DNA of 64,000 nucleotides from FEN-1139 sp964396375. GTDB lineage: Bacteria > Myxococcota_A > Polyangia > Polyangiales > Polyangiaceae. The notes beneath the pieces are model-generated. The model saw only the letters and a program-made list of their open reading frames with translations. It made no database searches and had not been told where the DNA came from. Positions 32,053 through 41,686 of this stretch are shown here, piece after piece (the first letter of the stretch is position 1; each line of letters begins with the position of its first letter). Location of the stretch: NCBI GenBank assembly GCA_964396375.1, contig CAYNEY010000003.1:62001-126000 (forward strand), in the 5' to 3' direction. The translations under genes and the position numbers were made by a program.

Positions 32053-34392
32053 TTATCGGTCTCGGTCGGGCGAGCCGCCTGGCTGGCGGATGACGCTGAC
32101 CATGTGGGCGGTGCCGAGCGCGCGGTGCAAATAGTCTCGAAACGTTGATCCGGCAGGCGCGGGCGACACCGGCGGTTGCGACCAGAGTTCGAGCAGTCGC
32201 TGTCCAGGGTCGAGGCGCCGCAGGGCAAGAGCGCGCTCGAAGTGGTTTCGTGCGGCGAGCTCCACATGGTCGGACAAGAGCGGACTTCTGGAGAGCGTGT
32301 CAAACCATCTTTCGAGTCTACCAATTGCTTCGTCAACGTCCTGTTCCGCGCAGGGTACAAAGAGAAGTAGCGCGCGGCGCCGGTCACTCCCAACCAAGGT
32401 AGCTCGAGGGCGACCGTTCAGGAGCTCAGCGCCCACTGCCTGTGCCAGCCATCCGTGGTCACGGTCCAGGAGCCAGGTCAACCACTCAGCAAAAGCTCGC
32501 TCGTGGTCGCCGACCAGGCCAAGATCCACCGCGACGGTGAGGGTTGGGTCGGCTGGATCGGCGCGTGGTCCCGAGAGGGCGATCCGGGTTTTTCCTGGTG
32601 GTTCGGGGGCGGGGGTCCGACACGCCATCGCTTTGGATGATGCGACGGACAAGTGTCGAGCGAGCACTGAAGCGAGCATGGTCGCTTGCTCAGGGCGACT
32701 GTGGGCGAGGACCGCCAAGCTGAGGCCTCGATCCAGCAGCTGGCGACGGCGTGCCTCCACGGCCGAAGGATCGAGACGCACCAGACTCGGGAAGGTGCCT
32801 CGGGGGGACAGCACGCCTGTCCGTGAGGGTGTGAGCGATTCGAGGGCAGTCCACAGAGCTGGTCGCGGACTGCCTCCGAGCGACGTTAGAAGATCCCCTC
32901 GCGCAGCCTCGATGCTATGATGGAGGAGCGGGCTTCGCGCCATGACCGTTCCGAGCACACGCCCAAGTCGTCGTGCGACGTCCAAGTCCGAAGTGTCCCT
33001 GCTGCGTGGGCTTGCGCTGGCGAGCAGGGCGCTCCCCTCGGCTCCTGTCACCGCCTGGAGACGCACCCCATCCGTGCCTGTGTAGCTCTTTGCGAGGCTC
33101 TCGAACAGCAGCGCGGTGGCTCCAGCCATCCCGCTCCCCTCTGCGTCACCTGGGCATCGCGTACCAAGTAGCGCGAGAAGATTGGCCTGACCCGGTTCGA
33201 GCTTGAGCAGGGGCTCAGCTGGGGGAGGAGCGGGGTTGGACGCGAGATCCTTGAAGCGCGTGGCCAGATCCTGTTCCACCGGCTCGTCAGGCTCGAGCCG
33301 CAGGATTGAAAGATAGGTTTCCGGCGCGTCGACCGCACGAGAAAGCACGCTCCACGCTGCCCCAATAGCCGCGGTGCGCGGATCGCGTTCCTTCGCCACG
33401 TGACTCGACAGACCTCCGTTTTTGGAGACGTCCTTCAGAGCCGAACGCAGATCTCGGACCGCGAGCGCGAGGACACGTTCGGGAACTCTGGGCTCAGCTT
33501 TCTCCGCTTCGAGACCCTCGAACTCGAGTTCCAGTACTCCCCCAAACAACTGCGGATGAACCTCGATCCGACTGAGATGTACCTGCCGAAAGTGCACGCG
33601 AAGTGCGCGCTCCAGTCCACCGTCGCTCAGGTGCTCTTGAGCTTCGAGTGCCCGATTGAGGTTGGCCGCTTGCATCCTTAGGGTGAGGTCTGACAGCGAG
33701 CGCGAGCGCGTGAAGCGGAGTTCGGTCGGAGCAAATGGGTGTGGTACCGGTGTTGCACTGGGCCAAGCCTCGAGCGAGGGAGCAAGGTCCTGGACGGCGT
33801 CGATCCAGCGTGGTGCACCTACTATCGCAAACGCCACACGCTCGCGCACCATGGCTGCTTGCCGTTCCCGCTCGATCACCACCGTGGAGGTCTTCACGTT
33901 CTGGGGAGCGGGGTTGCAGGCTCGGAGAGGGGAGGAGAAATCGAGTTTTGCGGTGTACCCCGCTTGGCCGATAGTAGCGAGTTCCTTCGCCTCGAGTGGC
34001 CGGCGAAGGCCTTGATCGAGCGCCTTGAAGGCCTGCTTTGCTGACTCGGGGGACGAGGCGAGCATGGCGAGCGACAGACCGCCAGGAGTGATCTCGCCAT
34101 GCCCGTCGAGGTTGGCTGCCGCGAGACGGGCAAGGAGCACCTGCCCAAGCATGACTAGGTTCTCGCAGTCTCCCTCATGTGCGATCACCATGGCCAAACC
34201 CGCTGCCGGATCACCCTGTCTGGTCAAGCTGGCGAGGGGGGGCCGTCGCGTGTCGACGTGCGCCTGAACCTGGCGCACCAAGGGAGCGGTTGAGTGCGTG
34301 TCCGCCCCTGACGGAGGCGGCCGAGTGCCGCAGCTACTGCTCACGGCCAACACGGCGAACAACGCCAACCGCCCCATGCAGGAAGCCTTCAT
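32053..34392 (-). CDS. M16-peptidase-like lipoprotein, probably inactive
   Basis: About 779 residues. Signal peptide with SSSCG lipobox near residue 21, then two roughly 350-residue halves whose helix/strand flow (ARLAAANLDGHGEITPGGLSLAMLASSP; LSLAVLAHSRPEQATML) is reminiscent of M16 metallopeptidase lobes. The zinc-binding HxxEH is absent from the whole protein, so a catalytic role is unlikely; it would be a structural or chaperone-like version if the family call is right. The ATG at 34392 was chosen; 34377 is possible. Neighbours are guaA and a sigma factor. Family call is tentative. Confidence 0.45.
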   Translation of the reverse strand: MKASCMGRLALFAVLAVSSSCGTRPPPSGADTHSTAPLVRQVQAHVDTRRPPLASLTRQGDPAAGLAMVIAHEGDCENLVMLGQVLLARLAAANLDGHGEITPGGLSLAMLASSPESAKQAFKALDQGLRRPLEAKELATIGQAGYTAKLDFSSPLRACNPAPQNVKTSTVVIERERQAAMVRERVAFAIVGAPRWIDAVQDLAPSLEAWPSATPVPHPFAPTELRFTRSRSLSDLTLRMQAANLNRALEAQEHLSDGGLERALRVHFRQVHLSRIEVHPQLFGGVLELEFEGLEAEKAEPRVPERVLALAVRDLRSALKDVSKNGGLSSHVAKERDPRTAAIGAAWSVLSRAVDAPETYLSILRLEPDEPVEQDLATRFKDLASNPAPPPAEPLLKLEPGQANLLALLGTRCPGDAEGSGMAGATALLFESLAKSYTGTDGVRLQAVTGAEGSALLASASPRSRDTSDLDVARRLGRVLGTVMARSPLLHHSIEAARGDLLTSLGGSPRPALWTALESLTPSRTGVLSPRGTFPSLVRLDPSAVEARRRQLLDRGLSLAVLAHSRPEQATMLASVLARHLSVASSKAMACRTPAPEPPGKTRIALSGPRADPADPTLTVAVDLGLVGDHERAFAEWLTWLLDRDHGWLAQAVGAELLNGRPRATLVGSDRRRALLLFVPCAEQDVDEAIGRLERWFDTLSRSPLLSDHVELAARNHFERALALRRLDPGQRLLELWSQPPVSPAPAGSTFRDYLHRALGTAHMVSVIRQPGGSPDRDR

Positions 34393-34504
34393 GGCAGAGC
34401 TGGGCACGTCAGTTTGGCGGGTTGCACCACAGGGAGTACAGGGAGGAACGGACACGGCTGGTCCGCTCTAGCACAGCTGGCCCAGTGCTGGGTACGTTGC
34501 TCAT

Positions 34505-35158
34505 TTACGCCGCCCAGGCCTCTTGCCGCAGCAGCTGCTCGAGCCGAGCCTGGATCTTGTAGCGCTTGGTGTACACGGTCTTCACGCTGATACCCATGCG
34601 GCTCGCCACAAGCTCAGGGGAGAGACCCTGACCGAAGTACAGCTGCATGAATTCCTGATCACGCTCGGAAAGCTCGCGCATCAGCGCGCCGAGCTGCTGG
34701 GACTGACGCAGCCGCTCACAGTGCTCCTCCACATCCGTGTGATCGACGGCAGGCTCAGGGATCTCTTCCAGACAGATCCCGTGAGGTTGACGACGCTGGC
34801 TCCGAAGGTAGTCGTATGCCGTGTGCACAGCCAGAAGACCAAGCCAGGAGCTGAGCCGCATGCCTCGTGTGGGGTCGAAGGTGCGCAGCCGGTGCATTTG
34901 GTTGGCGAGCAGGTTCAGGCAGAACAGACCGTAGATCTCTGGCACATCATCCAGGCTCACTAAGCTTGGAAAACGAAGCACGACCTTCGCGATGCAGCCG
35001 TGGAGTAGACGGCCATGTCGCGCGTTGAGTTCACGCCAGGCGTTGGGAGCACCCCGGAGCAGGCCGACGACTAGTTCATTTTCGCTGTTGTCACCCTGGG
35101 GAGTAATGGGGGAGGAAGAGCTGGGCGAAGGAAGAGACACAACCGAAGAGAGGGACAT
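34505..35158 (-). CDS. Sigma-70 family (ECF-like) sigma factor
   Basis: 217 residues. Region 2 shows the RNA-polymerase-binding and -10-reading helices (TRGMRLSSWLGLLAVHTAYDYLRSQRR), and region 4 the HTH (LSPELVASRMGISVKTVYTKRYKIQARLEQLL). It lacks regions 1.1 and 3, as in ECF factors. No anti-sigma factor is adjacent; the upstream gene is a PQQ-propeller protein with no anti-sigma features, so its control is unknown. ATG at 35158 has AAGGAG six bases upstream. The first 30 residues are serine/proline-rich. Confidence 0.85.
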   Translation of the reverse strand: MSLSSVVSLPSPSSSSPITPQGDNSENELVVGLLRGAPNAWRELNARHGRLLHGCIAKVVLRFPSLVSLDDVPEIYGLFCLNLLANQMHRLRTFDPTRGMRLSSWLGLLAVHTAYDYLRSQRRQPHGICLEEIPEPAVDHTDVEEHCERLRQSQQLGALMRELSERDQEFMQLYFGQGLSPELVASRMGISVKTVYTKRYKIQARLEQLLRQEAWAA

Positions 35159-35317
35159 CGAGACTCCTTGCAGACCCTTCTGCAAGCAATTCGTGTGCCC
35201 AGCTCATGGCGTCGGAATTATTGAACAAATGCCGTAACTGCCCATTCTGCAGCGTAACGTTTCCTGTCACCTCGATACGATCCGGCACATGGGCCGAGAC
35301 CGGCTCCGTCCCACCAT

Positions 35318-37612
35318 TCACTTCACGCGCACGAGTGTCGGTGCCACCGCAAATGCCGCAAGGTGACCGCTCTCCTCCGCCAGATATAACCCGCATTGAT
35401 CGTCGACGCGCAGAACGTCCGCGATCACATCGGAAGGCACCCGACCGAGAAGCTGCCCATCGGACTCGCGCAACACATGAACCTGTGATTGCGGGATGAA
35501 CACCGCTCCTTCACGGACCTGAGGCTGGAGGTGGCGAGGTTGGTCCAGTTCACAGGTATTCGGGAACACGTGTCGATAACGGAATGCCCCAGTAAGGGCC
35601 TCGATGGCTGTGAGCGTACCATCGGAGCCGTTCGCGAGCAGGGTACCTGTCAGCGCAAGCCAGCCGACACTCCGTGCCAAAGTGCCCGGGACGAGTTCGC
35701 AGAGGCTCTCCCCATCGCTGCGGCTGAGCACGGTCAGCCCGCTCCCTCGGCCATCGCGAAGTGGTACCGCAACGCTATCAGTGGTAAGGAGCATTGGCTG
35801 GCCAAGCTGGGGACGAGCTCCGATCTCCCGTTGCCAGCGGAGCTTGCCGCTCCAGACGTCCACGCAGTTGAGGCGACCACGTGTCTGCGCAGCAAGCGTG
35901 AGGGCAAAGAGTTCGTCCCCATCCACCGTGAGTTCCCCATGGTATGGCAGCTTGTCGTGGAGTCGCCAGACTGTCTCTCCGGTGGCGACATCCAGTGCCA
36001 CCAAGTAGGAATCACCACCACCGACGATCAAGAGCCGGCCAGCTTTTCGGATTCGCATTGGAGAGGGGCGTGGTGCGGTGTAACGCCATCGTACTTCCCC
36101 CGAGACCAGATCTATGGCCGTGACGCGCCGATCGCCCTCTGCGATAGCCACAATTTTCGGTAGCCCCTCGGCGTGAATCACGGCGCCGGTCGCCCCCCCG
36201 AAAGCCCGCGGCACCAGCCATTGGGAGAACTGCGTTTGGCCCGACTGAAGCTCATGGCACACTAGTCGCCCATCGGGATGAACGCGCAGTACGCCGGCAG
36301 GGGTGGCAAGGGTTCCGGCGCGAGTCGTTGGTTGGCGCCAGCGCACGTCGCCCGTTGTGCGATCGAGCATCAGCAGTTCGGCATGCGAACCCACCACGAA
36401 GCCGTCACCGCACAACGAGATAGAGCGAGGATCGAGGTTCGGGACCGCGGCGGTCCAGCGTGGGAAAAAACGCATCGCGGAGGCCTGGCCGAAGCGACCA
36501 CCCAGAGCTTGGAGCTCGCGTGTAGCCGCGAAGGGACGGTAGCGGTCTCGGTCCTGATTCTCGAGGTTGACCACCCCTGCCTCTACTCGAGCGCGCTCGA
36601 GTAGAAGGTTGGCCGTGCTGCGCAGCTGAGAAAGCCGCAGGTTCTGGGACTGCCCGGGATCGCAGGTCAGCACTGCCTCGGCGAACTGCTGAACGAGGGA
36701 GACGGTTCCCTCAACGAATGCTTCGGGCGACAGTTCAGGAAAAGTGAGACCCGCTGTGGTGGCGCCATCTGCGGGCGCGAGACTAAATGTCATGGGTGTG
36801 TGGGGGGCCCCGAGCCGGATCCCAAGCCGCACTCGACCCACCTGCACTCGACGAAAGAGTGGTCGGGCTTTCTGAACAGCCTCAACCACTTCCGACCCAA
36901 GTTCAACGAGACGCTCGAGTACGAGAAATATCGGAAGATTGGGGATCTGGAGGGTGCGGGCGCGAGTGCTTACTCCGAAGCTACCTCGGCACAGCAGAGC
37001 ATGGAGATCTGCGCGTTCCAAGCCATCAGTATCTAGGGTAGGCTTGACGCACACCCGCAGGGCGCACTCGACACGAAACCCAAGCGCGCGAGGGGTGTTG
37101 GGGCCAAGACTCACCAGCTTGGTTTGGCGGCGAGCTGCAGGCCGGAGAGGACGAGCGGTGAGTTCGTTCAGCCGGACCTGGCCAACCCGAAGAGCCTCCA
37201 GCGTGGACGGGGCGGTGGAGGTTGACGAGGATTGTGTGCTCGACGCGAGCGACTGCTCGAGGCCGCGGGCCAGGGCAAGTAGACCGACGGGCCGCTCCAA
37301 AACCGCCACCTCGGCCTTGGGTCCCACCCGGTAGACGCTCATCAGCACCTGATCGCCATCCCGTTCGAGCCCAAGCTCCCAGGCTTCATCCTTGGTATAG
37401 AGGGCGACGGTTGCCCGAGTTCGCCGCAAAACGCCGAGATCGGCCACGGCAAGGGCCAGGTCGGCGAGCAGTCCGAGCGCCTGCGTATCGCCAATCCGAG
37501 CTGTGACGTTGATCCCGTCAACCACCACGTCGAAGAGCCCGTACAAGGGGCCGAGATTGGGCCGTTGGGAGGAGGCGGTGCGGGGACGAACCACGACGTG
37601 GATGGCTGCCAT
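35318..37612 (-). CDS. PQQ-like beta-propeller protein with unknown N-terminal domain
   Basis: 764 residues, no signal peptide. The first 330 residues form an unrecognised domain beginning MAAIHVVVRPRTASS. The rest carries PQQ/BamB-type blade motifs: TTGDVRWRQPTTRAGTLATP, VSGEVRWRYTAPR, ALDVATGETVWRLHDKLP and CVDVWSGKLRWQREIG. PQQ-cofactor dehydrogenases and BamB are exported, but this one appears cytoplasmic, so it is more likely a scaffold or regulator. It lies upstream of the ECF-like sigma factor on the same strand with a gap of 160 bases, and is divergent from a GT-C-like gene. Confidence 0.7.
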   Translation of the reverse strand: MAAIHVVVRPRTASSQRPNLGPLYGLFDVVVDGINVTARIGDTQALGLLADLALAVADLGVLRRTRATVALYTKDEAWELGLERDGDQVLMSVYRVGPKAEVAVLERPVGLLALARGLEQSLASSTQSSSTSTAPSTLEALRVGQVRLNELTARPLRPAARRQTKLVSLGPNTPRALGFRVECALRVCVKPTLDTDGLERADLHALLCRGSFGVSTRARTLQIPNLPIFLVLERLVELGSEVVEAVQKARPLFRRVQVGRVRLGIRLGAPHTPMTFSLAPADGATTAGLTFPELSPEAFVEGTVSLVQQFAEAVLTCDPGQSQNLRLSQLRSTANLLLERARVEAGVVNLENQDRDRYRPFAATRELQALGGRFGQASAMRFFPRWTAAVPNLDPRSISLCGDGFVVGSHAELLMLDRTTGDVRWRQPTTRAGTLATPAGVLRVHPDGRLVCHELQSGQTQFSQWLVPRAFGGATGAVIHAEGLPKIVAIAEGDRRVTAIDLVSGEVRWRYTAPRPSPMRIRKAGRLLIVGGGDSYLVALDVATGETVWRLHDKLPYHGELTVDGDELFALTLAAQTRGRLNCVDVWSGKLRWQREIGARPQLGQPMLLTTDSVAVPLRDGRGSGLTVLSRSDGESLCELVPGTLARSVGWLALTGTLLANGSDGTLTAIEALTGAFRYRHVFPNTCELDQPRHLQPQVREGAVFIPQSQVHVLRESDGQLLGRVPSDVIADVLRVDDQCGLYLAEESGHLAAFAVAPTLVRVK

Positions 37613-37714
37613 ATCCGGACCGCATCGTAGGAAGCTTCGTCCCCGGACCTGAAGTTTCCCGTCGCGTTCACCGAGGACTTGTCATTTGCTCCCGTAACTC
37701 GTTAGGGGGTCGAC

Positions 37715-39151
37715 ATGAGCGATCCCACGCCAGCACAGGTCCGCTCTGGCAGGCGTGGGGTATGGTTGGCCTTCGCCGCCGCCAGTGTGGGTATGGGACT
37801 GGGATTCGGCTTTTCGGTCGACGATGCCTGGATCCCGGTCCGCGTCGCCTATCACTTGGCACATGGCTTCGGCTATCGCTTCAATGCAGAGGGAGCAATC
37901 GTCGATGCGGTGACCCCACTCGGATGGGCCCACCTGCTCGCCCCAGCCGCGTGGTTCGGCGAGCAAGCAGCAATGAACTTCGCCCGCGGCACGGGCGTTG
38001 TCGCCTACCTTCTTGCGAGCTGCAAAATCGGAGCTTGGGTTGGTCGCACAGGAGGACGGCTCTTTCCGCTCTTGGGTCTAGGACTGGTGCCAACTCTTGC
38101 GGTGTACCCGTCGACGGGAATGGAAACTGGGTTAGTGATGGGGCTCCTGACGTACGGTGTGCTTGCCTCCGGCATCGGACGGGCCTGTCTCGGAATCGCG
38201 GTGGGAATGCGACCAGAACTGGCGGCCTTCGTGTTTGCATGGGCGCTAGGCCAGGGGATATGCCGCTGCTCGGCACGGGTCTTCTGGGAATCCATGGTTC
38301 TTGGAGGCTTCGGACTTCCACTCGTGCTGGGCTTGCGGTTTTTCCTGTTTGGGTCCCCAAGTCCACTGGCCCTACTCGCCAAGCCTGCCGATCTGGCCAG
38401 TGGACTCAGTTACGTTTTTGGCGTGCTGGCTTTCTCAGGACCATTCTGGCTCTGGGTTGGCCCCGGTTACCGCCGGTTACCACACCAAGCTCGGGTGTTC
38501 GTGGTGGCCACTTTGGCGCACCTGGTAGCGCTGGCGTTGGTTGGCGGCGACTGGATGGCGCTCTATCGGCTCGCGGCACCTGTCTTGCCGGTGGTGCTGA
38601 TGGTTGGCTGCCATCTTGCGCAGGCCCGAGGCTGGCTCGCCAATGTGCTCCCTTGTGTCGGAGCCATCGCTGCGATCGGCGTGCTCGGATATCATGTGCT
38701 GCTTCCCGCGCGTCACATCGTGGAGCAGCGCCAACGGTTGATCACTGAGGCGCGGCCCATGCTTGCGGGGCGGCATGCGGTTGCGACGGTGGACGTGGGG
38801 TGGGTTGGTGCGGCAAGCCGCGCTGAGATCCTGGACTTGGCGGGCGTAACCGAGCCTGAAGTTGCACGCTTGAGCGGTGGTCACACATCCAAGCGTATTC
38901 CTTTTGAACTGCTTGAGCGTCGCCGGGTGGACACTTTCGTGCTGTTGCTGAAGCCCGGCGCTAACCTGGTGACGCCTTTCTGGCAGAGTGCCTTTGCGCG
39001 AGTCGTCGAGACTCGCGTGGCGCAGCTGCTGAGAGTTTCACCATGCAGGATCGACCACACTCTCGAACTTGCCTTCACTTCCCAGCGTTACGTTATCGTA
39101 CGCTGCGATAATCTATCTCCCCCTCAACGAGAAGAGCTTTGGGGCGAGTGA
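37715..39151 (+). CDS. GT-C-type membrane glycosyltransferase-like protein
   Basis: 478 residues, about 8-9 transmembrane helices. The first extracytoplasmic loop carries DDAWIPVRVAYHLAHGFGYRFN, like the acidic catalytic loop of GT-C arabinosyl-, mannosyl- and related polyprenol-phosphate-sugar transferases. Later helices include LAFSGPFWLWVG. A soluble C-terminal domain follows (about 350-478). It would use a lipid-linked sugar to modify an envelope glycan or protein. ATG at 37715 follows 'gtcgac' closely; no ribosome site stands out. Acceptor unknown. Confidence 0.65.
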   Translation: MSDPTPAQVRSGRRGVWLAFAAASVGMGLGFGFSVDDAWIPVRVAYHLAHGFGYRFNAEGAIVDAVTPLGWAHLLAPAAWFGEQAAMNFARGTGVVAYLLASCKIGAWVGRTGGRLFPLLGLGLVPTLAVYPSTGMETGLVMGLLTYGVLASGIGRACLGIAVGMRPELAAFVFAWALGQGICRCSARVFWESMVLGGFGLPLVLGLRFFLFGSPSPLALLAKPADLASGLSYVFGVLAFSGPFWLWVGPGYRRLPHQARVFVVATLAHLVALALVGGDWMALYRLAAPVLPVVLMVGCHLAQARGWLANVLPCVGAIAAIGVLGYHVLLPARHIVEQRQRLITEARPMLAGRHAVATVDVGWVGAASRAEILDLAGVTEPEVARLSGGHTSKRIPFELLERRRVDTFVLLLKPGANLVTPFWQSAFARVVETRVAQLLRVSPCRIDHTLELAFTSQRYVIVRCDNLSPPQREELWGE

Positions 39152-39219
39152 GGTCTCGAACTCTGAGCTGCTTGGGACGCCTGGACACGGGTTGGCGGCA
39201 GCTAGCGCGCCAGGCCAGC

Positions 39220-40983
39220 TCACGCCGAGTGCTTCTCTCGAGCCGGATCCAGCCTGAGTTCGAGTAGCCCTTCTTGCATCGCCCGCGCGTCAACATAGCG
39301 GTTCTTCGGAAGCGGATGGGTGGCCCGTTCGATAATCCTTCGCCAGGCTACCGGTACCCGATCGAGGGCAATCTGCACCAAGCTCTCAGGGTTGGCGGCG
39401 GTTGAGGCTTCAGAGTGGAACTCAGCACTGCGGAGCGGCGGGGGGCTTCCCGTCAGACACTCGAAGAGGATGGTGCCGAGCGAGAAGAGGTCACTGCGCG
39501 CATCGATTTCAAGACCTTGTTCCTGTTCGGGTGACATATACCCAGGTGTGCCGAGCGGGGCTCCGGCGTTGGTCAATCGCGTTTCGGCCCACTCGACCCG
39601 TGCGATGCCAAAGTCCAGGATTTTCACCCGGAACGGGCCTTCGGAGTCCGACTCCGGATCGGCGAGAAAGACATTGCTGGGTTTCAGGTCGCGGTGCACG
39701 ATCCCCGCCGCGTGCACCGCCCCAAGCGCCTCGCACACCTGCAGGGCAAGGGGTAGCAACTCTGCAGGAGACATTGGACCATCGCGCCGGATCTTCGCGC
39801 TGAGCGAAACTCCGTGCAGCCGTTCCATGACCAGATAGCTCGTTCCATCAGGGAGGTGTCCCTCGTCGTACACTTCGACGACGTTGGGATGCCAGGCTAG
39901 CCCCAACGCTGCCGCCTCGCGCCGCAGCCGATCCGCGGCCACCGTATCGTGAGCCACGGCGGCGCGCAGCAGCTTGATGGCCACCACTTTTCCATCTGAG
40001 AGTCGCACCGCCTCCCAGATTGCACCGCTCGCTCCGGAGCCCAAGTTCGCTGTCAACTGATACTGTCCGGCGATGAAGGTTCCTTCGGTGGCTCCGACCG
40101 CCTCGTGACGCTCCCTGTTCTCTCGGAGCGCGGCCGAGCGCTCGAGGGCGCGGAGCCGCATGACCTGCGCGGCTCCGACACGCCTTGCTGTGTAGAAGGC
40201 ACTCAAGCCGAAGCTGGAGAGCACACCCAACCCTGCGCCGACCGCTGCGGCGGCTCCCAGCAACTCGAACTCGACTCCCCACGAGAGGGCAGTCACGCTC
40301 GCACCCACCGCCGCACCCAGAACAGCACCATTGTGCGGGGAGCAGCAGAATGGACGTCGCCAAACTACGCGGAAACGTTGTTCGAGGAGTCCGGCCTGGA
40401 CTGCCGGGGGTAACTCGGTGTGCACGCGAGCCTCACGCATCCCGAAGAGCAGCGGGATACTGGCAAGCTCCGCGGCACGAGCCATCGCGCAGAGTCCATC
40501 CCGCTCTTCCGGCTCGGTCGCCCGTACACGGACGCGGCCCAAAAAATGATGTTCATCGAGTTCGAGGGTTTCCCAGCGCTCGGTCAGAGTATCTTCCCCA
40601 CCGTGCATACCAAGCTGCCGGTAGGCATCAATCGGGCTCTCTGCGCCCCGCAGAACCTTGGACCAGACCCCGAGATTCTCGCGATCCACGACGGCAGGCA
40701 CGATCCGTTTCAGCTCGTCGCGCCCGAAGCGGGCAGTGAACGACAAGAGTACGTGGTACCAGATCTCAACGGGAATGGAACGGGTCTCATCAGAGAGATA
40801 GCCGCGATCAAGCTTGGTGGTAACCAGCAGACCATCCGCTTGCGCTCGTCCATAGTGGCGATCTACGTGAAGAACGAGCGTCTTCAGTCGTGAAGCGGTG
40901 GTCGTGGCATGAGGAGACTGGTGGGGCACGACGGCTGGAAGCTTACCAGAGAAAGGGCGGACGCCCTCTTTGGAGCGGACCAC
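39220..40983 (-). CDS. Transmembrane Ser/Thr protein kinase with N-terminal sensor domain
   Basis: Up to 587 residues. N-terminal domain (about 35-190) with YLSDETRSIPVEIWYHVLL and DAYRQLGMHGGEDTLTERW; the order recalls the arabinose-binding-like domain (PF12625) of some AraC regulators, or a related sensor. A two-helix membrane hairpin lies at 219-262, then a complete kinase domain (309-575): GSGASGAIWEAV glycine loop, Lys337, HRDLKPSN (430-437), DFG (457-459), APE-equivalent SPEQ. Thus both ends are cytoplasmic. The start is GTG at 40983 or GTG at 40929. No phosphatase is near. The sensor assignment is inferred. Confidence 0.75.
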   Translation of the reverse strand: MVRSKEGVRPFSGKLPAVVPHQSPHATTTASRLKTLVLHVDRHYGRAQADGLLVTTKLDRGYLSDETRSIPVEIWYHVLLSFTARFGRDELKRIVPAVVDRENLGVWSKVLRGAESPIDAYRQLGMHGGEDTLTERWETLELDEHHFLGRVRVRATEPEERDGLCAMARAAELASIPLLFGMREARVHTELPPAVQAGLLEQRFRVVWRRPFCCSPHNGAVLGAAVGASVTALSWGVEFELLGAAAAVGAGLGVLSSFGLSAFYTARRVGAAQVMRLRALERSAALRENRERHEAVGATEGTFIAGQYQLTANLGSGASGAIWEAVRLSDGKVVAIKLLRAAVAHDTVAADRLRREAAALGLAWHPNVVEVYDEGHLPDGTSYLVMERLHGVSLSAKIRRDGPMSPAELLPLALQVCEALGAVHAAGIVHRDLKPSNVFLADPESDSEGPFRVKILDFGIARVEWAETRLTNAGAPLGTPGYMSPEQEQGLEIDARSDLFSLGTILFECLTGSPPPLRSAEFHSEASTAANPESLVQIALDRVPVAWRRIIERATHPLPKNRYVDARAMQEGLLELRLDPAREKHSA

Positions 40984-41050
40984 CGCCGATGGGTGGTGCG
41001 GGTCAAACGGCCGAATTTGGGTGTCCCAGATCCATCCGCCATCTGCTAGG

Positions 41051-41560
41051 ATGAGGTTCGTGCGCCTCCGCTGTTCTCCCCGACTTGTTTCGGTCTCGGT
41101 TGGACTTGCCCTGACACAAGGGCCGGTCTTGCTCTCGTCCGATGCGCGGCTCGACGCTGCCCCCTTGGTTCAGATTGGGGGTGAGACTCTGGACGTCAGG
41201 GCTGACCACCTCGAGGTGAACCTCACGCGAGGCGAGGCGGTGCTGGAGGGCCAGGTTCGAGTTTCCTTCGGGGAACTGGAGGTTTGGTGCGACCGCGTGG
41301 ACATCCGCTACGACGAGGCTCCGATGGTCAGAAAGGCGGTCGGCAAGGGGAATCTGCGGGCAACTGTGAAGGGTATAGTGGCCACCGCAGACGCGCTGGA
41401 GGTGGAAGTGGCCGAGCAACGTGCTCAGCTCACCGGCCATGTCCGGGTTTCCCGCGGCAAGGGTTGGATCGAGGCCGAGCGGGCCACCATCGATCTACCG
41501 AGCGGCAAAGTTCACTTGGACCAGGTACGGGGGTCAATCCCGGTAGTGTCGGGAGGGTAG
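41051..41560 (+). CDS. lptA: LptA/OstA-like periplasmic protein
   Basis: 169 residues. A signal-like hydrophobic start, then a beta-jellyroll region with DHLEVNLTRGEAVLEGQVRVSFGELEVWCDRVDIRYD and GIVATADALEVEVAEQRAQLTGHVRVSRG, the repeated pattern of LptA/OstA domains that form the lipopolysaccharide bridge. No LptC or LptB gene sits next to it; rpoN follows directly, whereas in many bacteria lptB lies between. The ATG at 41051 follows 'CTAGG' weakly. Function as lipopolysaccharide transporter is inferred from the fold. Confidence 0.75.
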   Translation: MRFVRLRCSPRLVSVSVGLALTQGPVLLSSDARLDAAPLVQIGGETLDVRADHLEVNLTRGEAVLEGQVRVSFGELEVWCDRVDIRYDEAPMVRKAVGKGNLRATVKGIVATADALEVEVAEQRAQLTGHVRVSRGKGWIEAERATIDLPSGKVHLDQVRGSIPVVSGG

Positions 41561-41686
41561 GGTGGGGGGTATCGACACTCTCTGTCTCCCGGCGAAGATC
41601 GTCCCAGCCTTCGAATCATTGGCCGCGCTGGGGGTAGGTGATGATAGAATCGGGGGTAAGATGCCCACGGTGGGGTCGGTCGTAAG

